DNA of 31,488 bases from Amarolinea sp964580725 (GCA_964580725.1 CAZOLV010000066.1:1-31488), one strand, 5' to 3'; positions 9,618-18,710 are shown, counted from the first letter of the stretch. The notes: generated from the sequence alone by a model not told the origin. A program made the numbers and translations.

Positions 9618-10376
9618 ATGTTCGATAATCTGATGACCTTCATTCGGAACAATCCCTTGCCTGCAGTTCTGGTCGGGATTGCGGTTTTGTTGTTCCTCGT
9701 GCTGGCGGTTCTGATGATTGTCTGGTTGCGCCGACAGAACCGTGCGAAGGATGTTTCATGGACGCCGCAAGGCGCTGAATTCACCGTTCCCCAGGGCGTC
9801 ACATCAGGCGTTCCGGCGTCGTTTAGCTCTGCCAAGACCAATGTTGGCGATGCGCCAGTGGGCGGATTCGGCGCAACCTCGGGAAGCGCTTTTGGCCCGA
9901 CAGCAGCACCCAGCGCAGGCTCAACTCCCTATTTCAATCCCGGCGCTGGCGCGGGTCCAACTCCCTATTTCAACCCCGACGCTGGCGCCGGCCCATCTCC
10001 CTTTGCGGCTGCACCGCCCGCACCTGCTCCGCCTGGCGGCCCCGGCGGGGCCGGCACAGTCGTCCTCGAACGCACATCCAAACCCAAGCACGCCGCGGTC
10101 CTGATTGATCGGAAAGACGTTTCCAGACGTTTCGATTTGCGTTCCGAGACCGACATCGGACGAACTCAGGGCAACGCGCTTGTTCTTCCCGATACTACTG
10201 TCTCGCGCCAGCATGCACGTATCCGGCTGCAGGGCGATCATTTCGTTTTGTTCGACTTGGACAGCGCCAATGGGACATTCGTCAACGGTCAATCTGTACA
10301 GCAGCCCAAGACACTGACCGACGGCGACATCGTCCGCTTTGGAGATGTGGAGATGGTGTTCAAGCAGTTGACGTAA
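9618..10376 (+). CDS. Membrane-anchored FHA-domain protein with Gly/Ala/Pro linker
   Basis: This 252-residue protein has an N-terminal membrane helix (about residues 13-39), then a flexible linker of about 110 residues rich in Gly, Ala and Pro that contains two near-identical PYFNP-type repeats. A C-terminal FHA domain (about 175-250) follows, with Gly181-Arg182, Ser-Arg-Gln-His and Ser-Ala-Asn-Gly-Thr. It is laid out like the FHA gene at 4929. The FHA domain should be cytoplasmic and tethered next to the kinase encoded immediately downstream, which may be its binding partner. ATG 9618 is chosen for AAGGAG (9606-9611) 6 nt upstream. The Thr residues in the linker are possible phosphorylation sites. 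Confidence 0.9.
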   Translation: MFDNLMTFIRNNPLPAVLVGIAVLLFLVLAVLMIVWLRRQNRAKDVSWTPQGAEFTVPQGVTSGVPASFSSAKTNVGDAPVGGFGATSGSAFGPTAAPSAGSTPYFNPGAGAGPTPYFNPDAGAGPSPFAAAPPAPAPPGGPGGAGTVVLERTSKPKHAAVLIDRKDVSRRFDLRSETDIGRTQGNALVLPDTTVSRQHARIRLQGDHFVLFDLDSANGTFVNGQSVQQPKTLTDGDIVRFGDVEMVFKQLT

Positions 10377-10378
10377 TA

Positions 10379-10424
10379 AATGAGGAGCGCTGAATGAGGA
10401 ACCCTGAATGCTGATTTCAGCATT
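10379..10424. repeat. 14-bp tandem units ending in a short hairpin before the kinase
   Basis: Two units, AATGAGGAGCGCTG (10379-10392) and AATGAGGAACCCTG (10393-10406), are followed by a diverged third whose 18 bases form a palindrome: AATGCTGA, TT, TCAGCATT (10407-10424). The hairpin sits just before the GAGGA ribosome binding site of the kinase GTG start, so it could affect kinase translation or lower read-through from the FHA gene. There is no T tract. Confidence 0.55.
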
Positions 10425-10441
10425 TCAGAAGAGGACCCTTC

Positions 10442-13400
10442 GTGGACGTACTACTTGGCGCAAAGCTCGGCGGCAAATACGAAATACAGGCCGAAATAGG
10501 CCGCGGCGGCATGGGCATCGTCTACCGCGGCTATGATGTCATGCTGCGCCGGGCCGTGGCGGTCAAAGTGTTGCCCCTGGAATACACCTATGACCCGCAG
10601 TTCGTCGGTCGTTTTCAACAGGAAGCGATCACGGCGGCTGGCCTGCATCACCCCAACATCGTGACGATTCACGACGTCGGCCAAGAGGGAACCTGGCACT
10701 ACATCGTCATGCAGTACCTGGAAGGGGTCACGCTCGATCACTGGCTGCTCAGCCGCGGCTCGATGCCGGCCCCGATGATCGCCCAAGTGGTGCGCCAGGT
10801 GGCCAGCGCCCTCGACTACGCCCATCGCCAGAGCATCGTGCATCGCGACATCAAGCCTTCCAACATCATGATCGGGCCGGACGGCCACGCGACGGTGATG
10901 GACTTTGGCCTGGTGCGCGCTGGCGAGGGCAGTAAATTGACACTCAGCGGCGTTGTAGTCGGTACGCCAGAGTACATGGCGCCTGAGCAAGCCCTGGGTC
11001 AGACGGTGGATGGCCGCACCGACATCTACTCCCTGGGCGTGGTCGTGTATCGTTTGTTGACAGGACATATGCCTTTTGTACGCGCTACGCCCATGGCCAC
11101 TGCTTACGCACATGCTCATGACCCGCCTCCGCCGCCGCGTACGTTGCGTCCCGACTTGCCCAAGTCAATCGAGACCGTGATCCTCAAGACATTAGCCAAG
11201 CGGCCGAGTGATCGCTACCAGAACGGCGCCCAACTGACCGCCGATTTCGATCGTGCCGCCCGTGACCAGGTTTCGCCGGGACCAAAGGGTATCAACATCC
11301 CAGCGGCCGTCAAGAGCAGATCGCTTATGCCAGACGACCCTGGCCGCCGCGGACAGCCTGGCGTCGCGCAGACAGCCACACACCCGATACCGCCCAAGAG
11401 GTATGGCGCTGGAGAGCAGACTATCCCCGCGGCTGATGGGCTAACACCGCCGCTATCTGACGGTCAAAACGCAATCCCACCTGTCGTACCGGCGTTTGTC
11501 GCTTCGGACGTGCGCGCCGCTGCGCCGCCCAGAACCGGCGCGATTGGTGTCAGCGCTGCAGCCGCACCCCCCAGGGCGCCGCGCCAACAACAGAACCCGC
11601 CTTTCCTTCGTATAGCCACTGGTCTGGTCGCCGCCATTCTCCTGGTGATCGTCGGATTGACCCTGACCCGGCAAAGGAACGCACAAACATCTACGCCGTC
11701 AACCCTTGCCCCGCCAACCATCACCCCGCCAATCGCCGAGGTGTTGACCATCGCGCCCCAGACGCCACCGACCACTCCGACCCATATTCCAACCCTGGCG
11801 CTGCCAGCTACCTTGCCGCCGATCTTTCGCCTATCGAACCAAGCGAAAATCACCTACAACTGGCAACCGGTGGCGTCGCAGCGCGAGGATTTTAGTCATA
11901 TCAACGCAGGCTGGTATGTGGGAGATGACGACTCCGGTCTGTGGCAGATCAACGATGGCGTCTATCGGCTAACCATTCACACAGCCAATACGATGGTTTG
12001 GCTTTGGCGCAATACCAGTGTAGGCAATTTTCAGGTGTCCGTAGATGTCGAGCCTGATCCACGCTTCGAAGACACGCGCTCCGGTTTCCTTTTTCGTGGC
12101 AAGGGCAGTCGAGACTTCTATCAGCTCGACTATGCGCCCGGTCAAGGCTATGAACTTTCCAAGCGCGTCGACGGTGAAACAACCATCTTGATCCGGCGCA
12201 CCGCTGCGCCGCGCCGGGGCAGCGTGGTGCGCCTGGGGGTTACAGTGTTGGGATCCGAGATTCAGGCAGAGATTGACGGTCAGGCCGCAGCCAGAATCGT
12301 TGACATGGCCCATGGTCGCGGCGACATCGCGATTTACGGCGTTTCAAGTGACGTTACAGATGCTCGTTTCACCTTCGATAATTACTCATTCGAGCCGGCC
12401 GCATCTGAGGCCATCCCGATGTCGCTGGTTCCCTATCTCGATCCATCCAGTCGTTTTAGTTTGTACGTGGCCGAGAATTGGACGCAGAGCCTGGACGGAT
12501 CCGGCGTCAATTTCGACTGGGTAGAACAACTGGCGCGCGTCTTTGTTCAGCAGGTTAGTGACACCCAACCTGACGACACGCCAGAAGATGTGGCGCGGAA
12601 GTACATCGTTCGTGCGCGTGCTACGTTCGAGAACATCGTCGAACAGGGCGGCCAAACTCGTACACTCGCTGATCGCCCTGCCTATGAGAAGGTGATCAAC
12701 GCGCAGGTCCTGGGCGCCAACCTGGTGATCCATCTCGTTGCTGTGAATGACCGGGGACGCGGTTTTGTCATTGTCAGCGCGGCCGAGATTTCACGTGAAC
12801 CACCGTTACGTTCTCTGCTGGCCTATGTCGTTGATTCTTTTCGCCTGGGTGACGGACCGCTGCCATCGCCAACCTCCACAGTAACGCCAACGCCTGTTGC
12901 AACAGCGTCGGCGACAGCTACCCCAACAAGGACGCCAGCACCCCAACGACCGTTGCCGACCGTGGCGCTGGCAACCGCCACGCCGCCAAAGCAACCTGTT
13001 TCCTCGCCGGCTGGACGCATAGCCTATGCGGTCTGGAATGGACAAACCAATCATTTCGACACCTATGCCTACCGATTGTCTGATGGTGCGCGTACCCCGT
13101 ATCTGCCCAACCTGCGCCAGCCTGATTTCAACGGCAAGGGCGAGTTAGCGGCGAACGCCGAAGGCGCCGACGGCGACAACTTGGTGCGCACCGACAGAGA
13201 CGGCAACAACCTGCGTGTCATCAGCGCATATACCGAGGACTCTCGCCCCCATTGGTCTCCATCTGGGATCAGCATTGTCTTCGATTCCACATCGCAAGGT
13301 GATTCACGTTACCGAATTTACTTGCAGGACGATGCAGGCTACCGCCACAGCGTGCCTTCTCTCAAGATCAACGGACAGGAGCTTTTTGGACGTTATCCAG

Positions 13401-13837
13401 TCTATCTGAAAAACTGGCGTGTTGCCTTCAATGGCTGCAATACTTGGAGCGATGGCAGCGTCTGCGGTATTTACACGATTGACGGCCGCGGGCGTAATCC
13501 ATTGGCTGCCACCAATCAGCCGGGCGATATTCCAACCGATAATCGCGAATCGCAGATCGTGTTCATGTCTGATCGCAGCGGCAACTGGGACGTGTACCTG
13601 GTCAATTTCGATGGCGCCAACCTACGGCAATTGACCAACCATCCCGCGCGTGATGGTCTGGGCACGGCGTCGCCCGATGGAAACTACGTCGCGTTCGTTT
13701 CGGACCGTGAGGGCGCCTGGGCCGTCTTCATTGTACCGGTAAGCGGCGGTCCAGAACGCAAACTATTCGATTTGGGCGGGGGCTACCACGCGGGTGAGTG
13801 GGACTGGCTGCAAGAGAGAATTTCATGGGGGCCATGA
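10442..13837 (+). CDS. Transmembrane Ser/Thr kinase with large outer sensor region
   Basis: This 1131-residue Hanks-type kinase has an N-terminal catalytic domain (about 13-275): glycine loop GRGGMG (20-25), K42, the H134-R135-D136 catalytic loop with K138 and N141, D154-F155-G156, and GTPEYMAPEQ. All catalytic residues are intact. A Pro/Ala-rich juxtamembrane linker leads to one helix (about 391-409). The outer half has a Thr/Pro spacer, a concanavalin-like domain similar to the DUF1080 type (about 480-655), a PsbP-like alpha/beta segment (about 660-800), another Thr/Pro spacer, and TolB/PD40-like beta-propeller blades (about 855-1129). It should sense something outside and phosphorylate FHA ligands inside, opposed by the PP2C at 4063. 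The start is GTG with GAGGA 6 nt upstream. It closes block A. Confidence 0.95.
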   Translation: MDVLLGAKLGGKYEIQAEIGRGGMGIVYRGYDVMLRRAVAVKVLPLEYTYDPQFVGRFQQEAITAAGLHHPNIVTIHDVGQEGTWHYIVMQYLEGVTLDHWLLSRGSMPAPMIAQVVRQVASALDYAHRQSIVHRDIKPSNIMIGPDGHATVMDFGLVRAGEGSKLTLSGVVVGTPEYMAPEQALGQTVDGRTDIYSLGVVVYRLLTGHMPFVRATPMATAYAHAHDPPPPPRTLRPDLPKSIETVILKTLAKRPSDRYQNGAQLTADFDRAARDQVSPGPKGINIPAAVKSRSLMPDDPGRRGQPGVAQTATHPIPPKRYGAGEQTIPAADGLTPPLSDGQNAIPPVVPAFVASDVRAAAPPRTGAIGVSAAAAPPRAPRQQQNPPFLRIATGLVAAILLVIVGLTLTRQRNAQTSTPSTLAPPTITPPIAEVLTIAPQTPPTTPTHIPTLALPATLPPIFRLSNQAKITYNWQPVASQREDFSHINAGWYVGDDDSGLWQINDGVYRLTIHTANTMVWLWRNTSVGNFQVSVDVEPDPRFEDTRSGFLFRGKGSRDFYQLDYAPGQGYELSKRVDGETTILIRRTAAPRRGSVVRLGVTVLGSEIQAEIDGQAAARIVDMAHGRGDIAIYGVSSDVTDARFTFDNYSFEPAASEAIPMSLVPYLDPSSRFSLYVAENWTQSLDGSGVNFDWVEQLARVFVQQVSDTQPDDTPEDVARKYIVRARATFENIVEQGGQTRTLADRPAYEKVINAQVLGANLVIHLVAVNDRGRGFVIVSAAEISREPPLRSLLAYVVDSFRLGDGPLPSPTSTVTPTPVATASATATPTRTPAPQRPLPTVALATATPPKQPVSSPAGRIAYAVWNGQTNHFDTYAYRLSDGARTPYLPNLRQPDFNGKGELAANAEGADGDNLVRTDRDGNNLRVISAYTEDSRPHWSPSGISIVFDSTSQGDSRYRIYLQDDAGYRHSVPSLKINGQELFGRYPVYLKNWRVAFNGCNTWSDGSVCGIYTIDGRGRNPLAATNQPGDIPTDNRESQIVFMSDRSGNWDVYLVNFDGANLRQLTNHPARDGLGTASPDGNYVAFVSDREGAWAVFIVPVSGGPERKLFDLGGGYHAGEWDWLQERISWGP

Positions 13838-13876
13838 CGCTCGCCGCTCGAACTGTCAACTTTGCCTGCTCATCCC

Positions 13877-13999
13877 CAGGAATTCCAAATGTACCCGGAA
13901 TCGAGGCTTCAGCCGGTCTGCCACAGGGTTCTCAAGTGCCCAATAACCGGCTAAAGTCTCCATTCCAGATGTCTTCAGCGACCACATTTGGAATTCCTG
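13877..13999. mobile_element. MITE-like palindromic element with 9-bp target duplications
   Basis: Perfect 16-bp terminal inverted repeats, CAGGAATTCCAAATGT (13877-13892) and its reverse complement (13984-13999), bound a 123-bp element. Inside is a second inverted pair (13896-13916 against 13946-13967) with only a few mismatches, so a transcript would fold into one long hairpin. The 9-bp sequence GCTCATCCC flanks both ends as a direct repeat (13868-13876 and 14000-14008), which is the mark of transposition. No transposase is encoded, so movement would need one elsewhere in the genome. It lies 39 bp after the kinase stop. Confidence 0.85.
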
Positions 14000-14031
14000 G
14001 CTCATCCCTAGAAAGGTCATACCAGAAAACT

Positions 14032-14817
14032 ATGAAGCCACTCTCACCCAATCGCCCCAGATGTATGGCAGTCTGGCAATCCAGCACGCAACCGCGGATC
14101 GCACGGGGCTGCCTCGTCACCATCATCACCCTGACCCTGCTGCTGACCGGCTGCGGGACGCGGGCTGATGCGCCTACGCCAACGCCGGACACTGCGCCCC
14201 CGCCCGCGGCCAGCCCCTCGCCCACCCTGCCCCCGATCGTGATCGGTACGGTCAACCCCACTGTGACCCTGGTCGCGCCGCCCCAGCCCACCTCGACCCT
14301 GGCCCCCACCCGCACGCCCACCCCCACCAGCGCACCGCTCCAGGTGCCGGTGCTCGAAAGCCCGGCCAGCGGCAGCAGCGCCAGCGGCCGCGTCACCTTC
14401 CGCTGGTCATGGAACGGCCCCGCGCTCACCAGCAACCAGGGCTTCGATCTGCGCATCTGGAAGGAGGGCCAGGCCGACCACTTCAGCGCGACCGAACCCG
14501 TGCGCACTACCAGCGTCACCGTGGATCTCAACCAGACGGCCGGGGTGCGCCAGGGCGGCGGCGGCGACTATCTGTGGACCGTGGCCGTGGTGCAGGTGAG
14601 TCCGTACAAGCGCATCGGCAAGGAGGCGCCCCCGCGCACCCTGACCATCGGCGGCGTGCCGCCCACCCCCTCGCGCAGCGCCGCGCCGCTCATTGCACCC
14701 GACACGCTGCAGCGGTTCGCGGCCGCCGGCGGCATCCTCAGCGGCAGCCTGCTCCTGGCTTGGCTCTATTTGGGCGGCGGCCTCGAAGCCTGGCTGCGCC
14801 GCGCGCGCCGATGGTGA
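14032..14817 (+). CDS. Lipoprotein with Thr/Pro spacer and C-terminal membrane helix
   Basis: This 261-residue protein starts with a lipoprotein signal ending in Leu-Thr-Gly-Cys (C41). A Thr/Pro/Ala-rich spacer (about 45-105) follows, then a fibronectin-like beta domain (about 106-215) containing an Arg-Trp-Ser-Trp strand, and a C-terminal hydrophobic helix with an Arg-rich end. It would be anchored by lipid at one end and by the helix at the other. The frame runs back through the MITE to 13,798, but that part has no ribosome binding site and overlaps the kinase. ATG 14032 and ATG 14065 are both possible starts. It overlaps the next gene by 7 nt, so a joint role in surface polymer assembly is likely. 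Confidence 0.75.
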   Translation: MKPLSPNRPRCMAVWQSSTQPRIARGCLVTIITLTLLLTGCGTRADAPTPTPDTAPPPAASPSPTLPPIVIGTVNPTVTLVAPPQPTSTLAPTRTPTPTSAPLQVPVLESPASGSSASGRVTFRWSWNGPALTSNQGFDLRIWKEGQADHFSATEPVRTTSVTVDLNQTAGVRQGGGGDYLWTVAVVQVSPYKRIGKEAPPRTLTIGGVPPTPSRSAAPLIAPDTLQRFAAAGGILSGSLLLAWLYLGGGLEAWLRRARRW

Positions 14818-16148
14818 TCGCAGATGCCCGGCGGTTCGTCGAGTGGGGAGGGCTGCTCGTGGCGATCCTGGTCCCTCTCGCCTTCAACCCGCTGGACGCC
14901 AACGCGTTCGAGCCGCTCAAGGCCGCACTTTTCCAAACCATTACCCTGCTGATGGCCCTGGCTGCGCTGTGGGCGGAGATGGCCCGCCGCCGCGCCGCCG
15001 CCGCGCCCTCGCCCTTTGCAGGACCGCCGCGACATGACCCCTGGCCCTGGGGCTACGTGGCCGCCATCCTGCTGGCGACGGTTTTTTCGGTAGATGTGCG
15101 CCGCAGCCTGTGGACGGCGCGTCTCAGCGCGGACGGCGCGCTGACGCTGCTCAGCGGCGTCAGCTTCTGCTGGCTGCTGAGCCGGGCGCTGGCCACCCGC
15201 GGCCAGGCGCTGCGCCTGGCGCTGGCGCTGGTCATCGGCAGCGCGCCGGTGACGCTCTACGGCCTGCTGCAGGCGGCCGGCCTCGATCCGCTGACCTGGA
15301 TCAGCGACGCGGTCTCGCCGGTGCTGAGCACGGTTGGCCGTTCGAACTACCTGGCCGCGTACCTGGTGATGGTCATGCCCTTCACCCTGGCCCTGTGGCG
15401 CAGCGGGATGGACGGGCGGCCTGCGCCGCGCTTCGGCCTGCTGCTGGCGCTGCAATTCGCCTGCCTGCTGCTGACCCTGGCGCGGGCCGCGTGGCTTGGT
15501 CTGCTGACCGGCGGTCTGCTGGCCGGCCTGGCGTTGGCGCGGCGCGGCGGCGCGTTCGCCCAGGAACCCCGCCGCGGCCTATGGCTGGCCGGCGGCCTGC
15601 TGGCCGGGCTGGCGGGCGTTGGCCTGCTCTATGCCATGTGTACTTCCGCGCTCGTGCAACCGTCAACCTACGGCATGCGCCCGGCCGTCTATGCCCAACT
15701 GCGCGCGGACTCGGCCGCCGCCCGGCTGGTCTTCTGGCGGGTCAGCCTGCGCCTGCTGGATGACCGCTGGCTGCTGGGCTACGGCCCCGGAACCTTCGGC
15801 AGCCTGGCGGCGATCGAGCAGCCCGCGGAACTGGCCGTAGCCGGGCCGGCCGCCAGCCTGCTGGACGATCCGCACAACCTGCTGCTCGACCGGCTGCTGC
15901 AAACGGGCGTGGTGGGCCTGCTGGCCTTCCTGGCCCTGCTGCTGACGACCGCCCGGCGTTGGCTGTTCGCCTGGCGTGGGTCGGCGGACCGGCAGACGCT
16001 GTTCATCCTGGCCGCAGTCCTGGCCGCGATGACGGCATTTCTCGTGCAGGCCCAGGCCACCCCCAATGTCGTCACAACCGATGCCCTTTTTTGGGTGATG
16101 ATGGCCCTGGCCGCGGCCGGCACGCCACGCCGGAGGACCGCCGAATGA
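14811..16148 (+). CDS. O-antigen ligase/polymerase-like membrane protein (Wzy/WaaL family)
   Basis: This 445-residue protein has about ten to twelve hydrophobic segments. Two signatures of the O-antigen ligase/polymerase family (PF04932 type) are visible: a GRSNYLAAYLVM segment corresponding to the usual 'NPNYLAxYL' motif at about residues 178-189, and DDPHNLLLDRLLQTG at about 353-367, preceded by GYGPGTF. Members join or transfer lipid-linked glycan chains on the outer face of the membrane. The start codon overlaps the lipoprotein stop (ATG 14811; GTG 14814 is also possible) and no good ribosome binding site is seen, so coupled translation is likely. Local GC content is the highest in the window. 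The substrate glycan is unknown. Confidence 0.82.
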   Translation: MVIADARRFVEWGGLLVAILVPLAFNPLDANAFEPLKAALFQTITLLMALAALWAEMARRRAAAAPSPFAGPPRHDPWPWGYVAAILLATVFSVDVRRSLWTARLSADGALTLLSGVSFCWLLSRALATRGQALRLALALVIGSAPVTLYGLLQAAGLDPLTWISDAVSPVLSTVGRSNYLAAYLVMVMPFTLALWRSGMDGRPAPRFGLLLALQFACLLLTLARAAWLGLLTGGLLAGLALARRGGAFAQEPRRGLWLAGGLLAGLAGVGLLYAMCTSALVQPSTYGMRPAVYAQLRADSAAARLVFWRVSLRLLDDRWLLGYGPGTFGSLAAIEQPAELAVAGPAASLLDDPHNLLLDRLLQTGVVGLLAFLALLLTTARRWLFAWRGSADRQTLFILAAVLAAMTAFLVQAQATPNVVTTDALFWVMMALAAAGTPRRRTAE

Positions 16149-16193
16149 ATACACCCAATTCCTTCACGGGTTACCCCCAGAACGAGAAAGACG

Positions 16194-17147
16194 ATGAAAA
16201 AACTCCTCATTCTAGCCCAATTTGCGGATAGTTGTCTGGAGCGATTGCGCCGCCATTTCGAGGTGCTCCACGAGAGCTGGCTCGATCACGGCGAGCTGCG
16301 CGACCCGGAGATGCTCGGACGGCGCTTGCACAACGAGGGCATTGACTTCCTCGTCATCGAGGCCGATTTCGTGCTGGCCGAAACCTTCGAAGCCGCACCC
16401 AACCTGCGTTTCGTCGGTGTTTGCCGCGGCGAAATTGGCCCGCACGTTGACATGGAGACAGCCGCCCGCCGCGGTGTCACTGTCATCAGCACGCCGGGCC
16501 GAAACGCCGTCGCCGTGGCCGAACTGACCCTGGGGCTGATGCTGGCGCTGGCGCGGCGCATTCCACAGGCGCATGATCTCATTCGCGCCGGCCAGTGGGA
16601 CAGCGCCCTGGCCGGCTATGGCGCCTGGGGCGGCATCGAACTGGCGGGCCGCACCGCCGGCTTGATCGGCCTCGGCGCCGTGGGGCAGGCCGTGGCGCAA
16701 CGTCTGCACGCCATGCAGATGCGCGTGCTGGCCTATGACCCCTTCCTCGTCGCCGAACAGGCCCCGCCGGCCACCCTGGTCGAACTGCCCACCCTCCTGC
16801 GCGAGTCCGACTTCATCTCGCTGCACTGCCCGCTGACACCCGCCACGCGCAATCTGCTCGACGCCGCCGCGCTGGCGCAGACCAGGCCGGGCGTTTTCAT
16901 CATCAACACCGCCCGCGCCGCCGTGGCCGATGAAGATGCCCTGCTCGACGCCCTGCAGGCGCGCCATATCGCCGGCCTGGCGCTCGACGTTCACCGCATC
17001 GAGCCGCTGCCGCCCAACAGCCCCTGGCTGACAATTGATCGCGTCATTCTCACCCCTCACATCGGCGGCGCTTCGGTGGATGTCATCGGCCACCACTCGC
17101 GCCTGATCACGGAGGCGCTCGAACAGTTTATCGGCGTCTACGGCTGA
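16194..17147 (+). CDS. D-isomer-specific 2-hydroxyacid dehydrogenase
   Basis: This 317-residue NAD(P)-dependent oxidoreductase belongs to the phosphoglycerate/hydroxypyruvate/lactate dehydrogenase family. The dinucleotide-binding loop GLGAVG lies at about residues 160-165. The catalytic triad is present: R241 in NTARAA, E270 in IEPLPP and H289 in TPHIGGA. It reversibly oxidises a D-2-hydroxyacid to the 2-keto acid in the cytoplasm. It begins 45 bp after the ligase gene. Its stop overlaps the sugar kinase start (TGATG), so these two are translationally coupled and likely act in one carbon pathway. The precise substrate cannot be assigned from motifs. Confidence 0.92.
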   Translation: MKKLLILAQFADSCLERLRRHFEVLHESWLDHGELRDPEMLGRRLHNEGIDFLVIEADFVLAETFEAAPNLRFVGVCRGEIGPHVDMETAARRGVTVISTPGRNAVAVAELTLGLMLALARRIPQAHDLIRAGQWDSALAGYGAWGGIELAGRTAGLIGLGAVGQAVAQRLHAMQMRVLAYDPFLVAEQAPPATLVELPTLLRESDFISLHCPLTPATRNLLDAAALAQTRPGVFIINTARAAVADEDALLDALQARHIAGLALDVHRIEPLPPNSPWLTIDRVILTPHIGGASVDVIGHHSRLITEALEQFIGVYG

Positions 17148-18682
17148 TGGGCGATTCTGCGTTCGGCCAACGTCGCTCCTCGTCCCCGCTGCTCCTCGCG
17201 CTCGACGCCGGCACGAGCGGTGGGCGGGCGGCGCTGTTCGATCCAAACGGGCGCCGGCTGGCCCTGGCGGCAACGCCCTGGCGCTACGACGCGCCGCCCG
17301 ACGCCGCCCCGTGGGGACGGTCATTCGACGCACTCCACTTCTGGCAGATGCTGGCGGGTTCGATCCGCCAGGCGCTGGCAATGGCTGGTGCGCCCGGAGA
17401 TGCCGTGAGCGCCGTCAGCGTCGCCGGTCAGCGCGGCGGCTGCGTGCTGCTCGATGCCGCCGGCGCACCCCTCTACGCCGGGCCAATCCAAGACCTGCGT
17501 GGCGTCTATCAGGCCGCTGCCCTGGATGAAACCTGGGGCGAACGGCTCTACGCCATCAGCGGCCGCCGACCGGCTCTGATCTTCGCTCCGGCGCGCCTGG
17601 CCTGGTTTCGTGAACGCCAGCCCGCGCTCTTTCGCCGCTTTCACACGCTGCTCATGATTCCCGATTGGCTCATCTTCTGCCTGACCGGCGAGCGCTGCAC
17701 AGAACCGAGCGCCGCAGCCGATTCGCAACTGTTCGATGTGGCGCGCCTGGCCTGGTCGGACGAACTGCAAGCTGCGCTCGACCTGCCGCCAACTCTCTTT
17801 CCGCCGGTGCAACGGGCAGGCGCCATCGTGGGGCAGGTCAGCGCCGCCGCAGCCTCAGCGACGGGACTGCGCGCCGGCGCGCCGGTGGCGATGGGCGGCG
17901 CCGATACGCAGATGGGGCTGCTCGGCCTCGATATCGTCGAACCCGGTCAGGCCGGTATCCTGGCCGGCTGGAGTATGCCGGTGCAGCAGGTCGTGCCGCG
18001 GCCGCTTTCGGGGCAGGGACGGCTTTGGATTGGCAACCACGTTGCGCCCGACCGCTGGGTGTTGGAGGGCAACGCCGGGCCGGCCGGGCGCGCCTATGCC
18101 TGGCTGTCAGAGATGATGTTTGGCGCACACGATTTTGGCGCGCTGGAAGCCCTGGCGGCGCAAGCAACGCCAGGCGCCGGTGGCGTCCTGGCCTTCTTGG
18201 GCGCACAGCCGATGAACGCCGCCGAGATGGGGCTGGCCTGGGGCGGTCTGCTCATGCCGCTTGGCGCCGATCTCATCGCCGTCGAGCGCAGTCATCTGGC
18301 GCGCGCGGCGCTGGAGAATATCGCCTTTGCGGCGCGCGCCAACCTGGAACTGATCGCCCAGATCGGCGGCGCGCCTGCCACCCAGGTGGCGGTTGGCGGC
18401 GGTCTGGCCAATAGTCGCATCTGGACGCAGATGCTGGCCGATGTGCTGGCGCAGCCGCTGCGCGTGGGGGCAACGACCGGCGCCAGCAGCCGCGGCGCGG
18501 CGATTTGCGCAGCGGTCGGCGCCGGCCTCTATCCTGATTTGACCGCGGCCGCCCGGGCGATGACCAGCGAGGACGCCGTGATTCTGCCCGCCCGCCCGGC
18601 GGTCGCCGAATATCTCGACCTCTACGAACGCTGGCAACTCGCACGCACTCAACTGGAAACGCTCGGCGACCTGATTGGGTGA
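17147..18682 (+). CDS. FGGY-family carbohydrate kinase
   Basis: This 511-residue kinase carries both actin-like ATPase lobes of the FGGY family: the N-terminal phosphate loop DAGTSGGR, substrate-side VSVAGQRGG, a GGADTQ motif with the likely catalytic base D253, and C-terminal VGGGLANS for adenosine binding. Family members phosphorylate xylulose, ribulose, fuculose, autoinducer-2 and related sugars. The overall pattern leans to the xylulokinase/AI-2-kinase side, but the substrate is not certain. Its product may be cleaved by the class II aldolase encoded just downstream. No isomerase gene is present in the window. It overlaps the dehydrogenase gene by 1 nt. Confidence 0.92.
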   Translation: MGDSAFGQRRSSSPLLLALDAGTSGGRAALFDPNGRRLALAATPWRYDAPPDAAPWGRSFDALHFWQMLAGSIRQALAMAGAPGDAVSAVSVAGQRGGCVLLDAAGAPLYAGPIQDLRGVYQAAALDETWGERLYAISGRRPALIFAPARLAWFRERQPALFRRFHTLLMIPDWLIFCLTGERCTEPSAAADSQLFDVARLAWSDELQAALDLPPTLFPPVQRAGAIVGQVSAAAASATGLRAGAPVAMGGADTQMGLLGLDIVEPGQAGILAGWSMPVQQVVPRPLSGQGRLWIGNHVAPDRWVLEGNAGPAGRAYAWLSEMMFGAHDFGALEALAAQATPGAGGVLAFLGAQPMNAAEMGLAWGGLLMPLGADLIAVERSHLARAALENIAFAARANLELIAQIGGAPATQVAVGGGLANSRIWTQMLADVLAQPLRVGATTGASSRGAAICAAVGAGLYPDLTAAARAMTSEDAVILPARPAVAEYLDLYERWQLARTQLETLGDLIG

Positions 18683-18710
18683 GACGTCCAGACCCGAAAT
18701 GTGAACAATG

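Noticed and set aside
790..13837. Type VI secretion regulatory cluster
   Set aside because: Kinase, PP2C and FHA genes occur together in type VI loci, but no structural secretion gene is present in the window.
13798..14031. N-terminal extension of the lipoprotein through the MITE
   Set aside because: It would overlap the kinase, lacks a ribosome binding site and would bury the lipoprotein signal inside the chain.
16212..17381. 389-codon minus-strand frame
   Set aside because: Shadow of the dehydrogenase gene, whose catalytic triad and NAD motif are intact on the plus strand.
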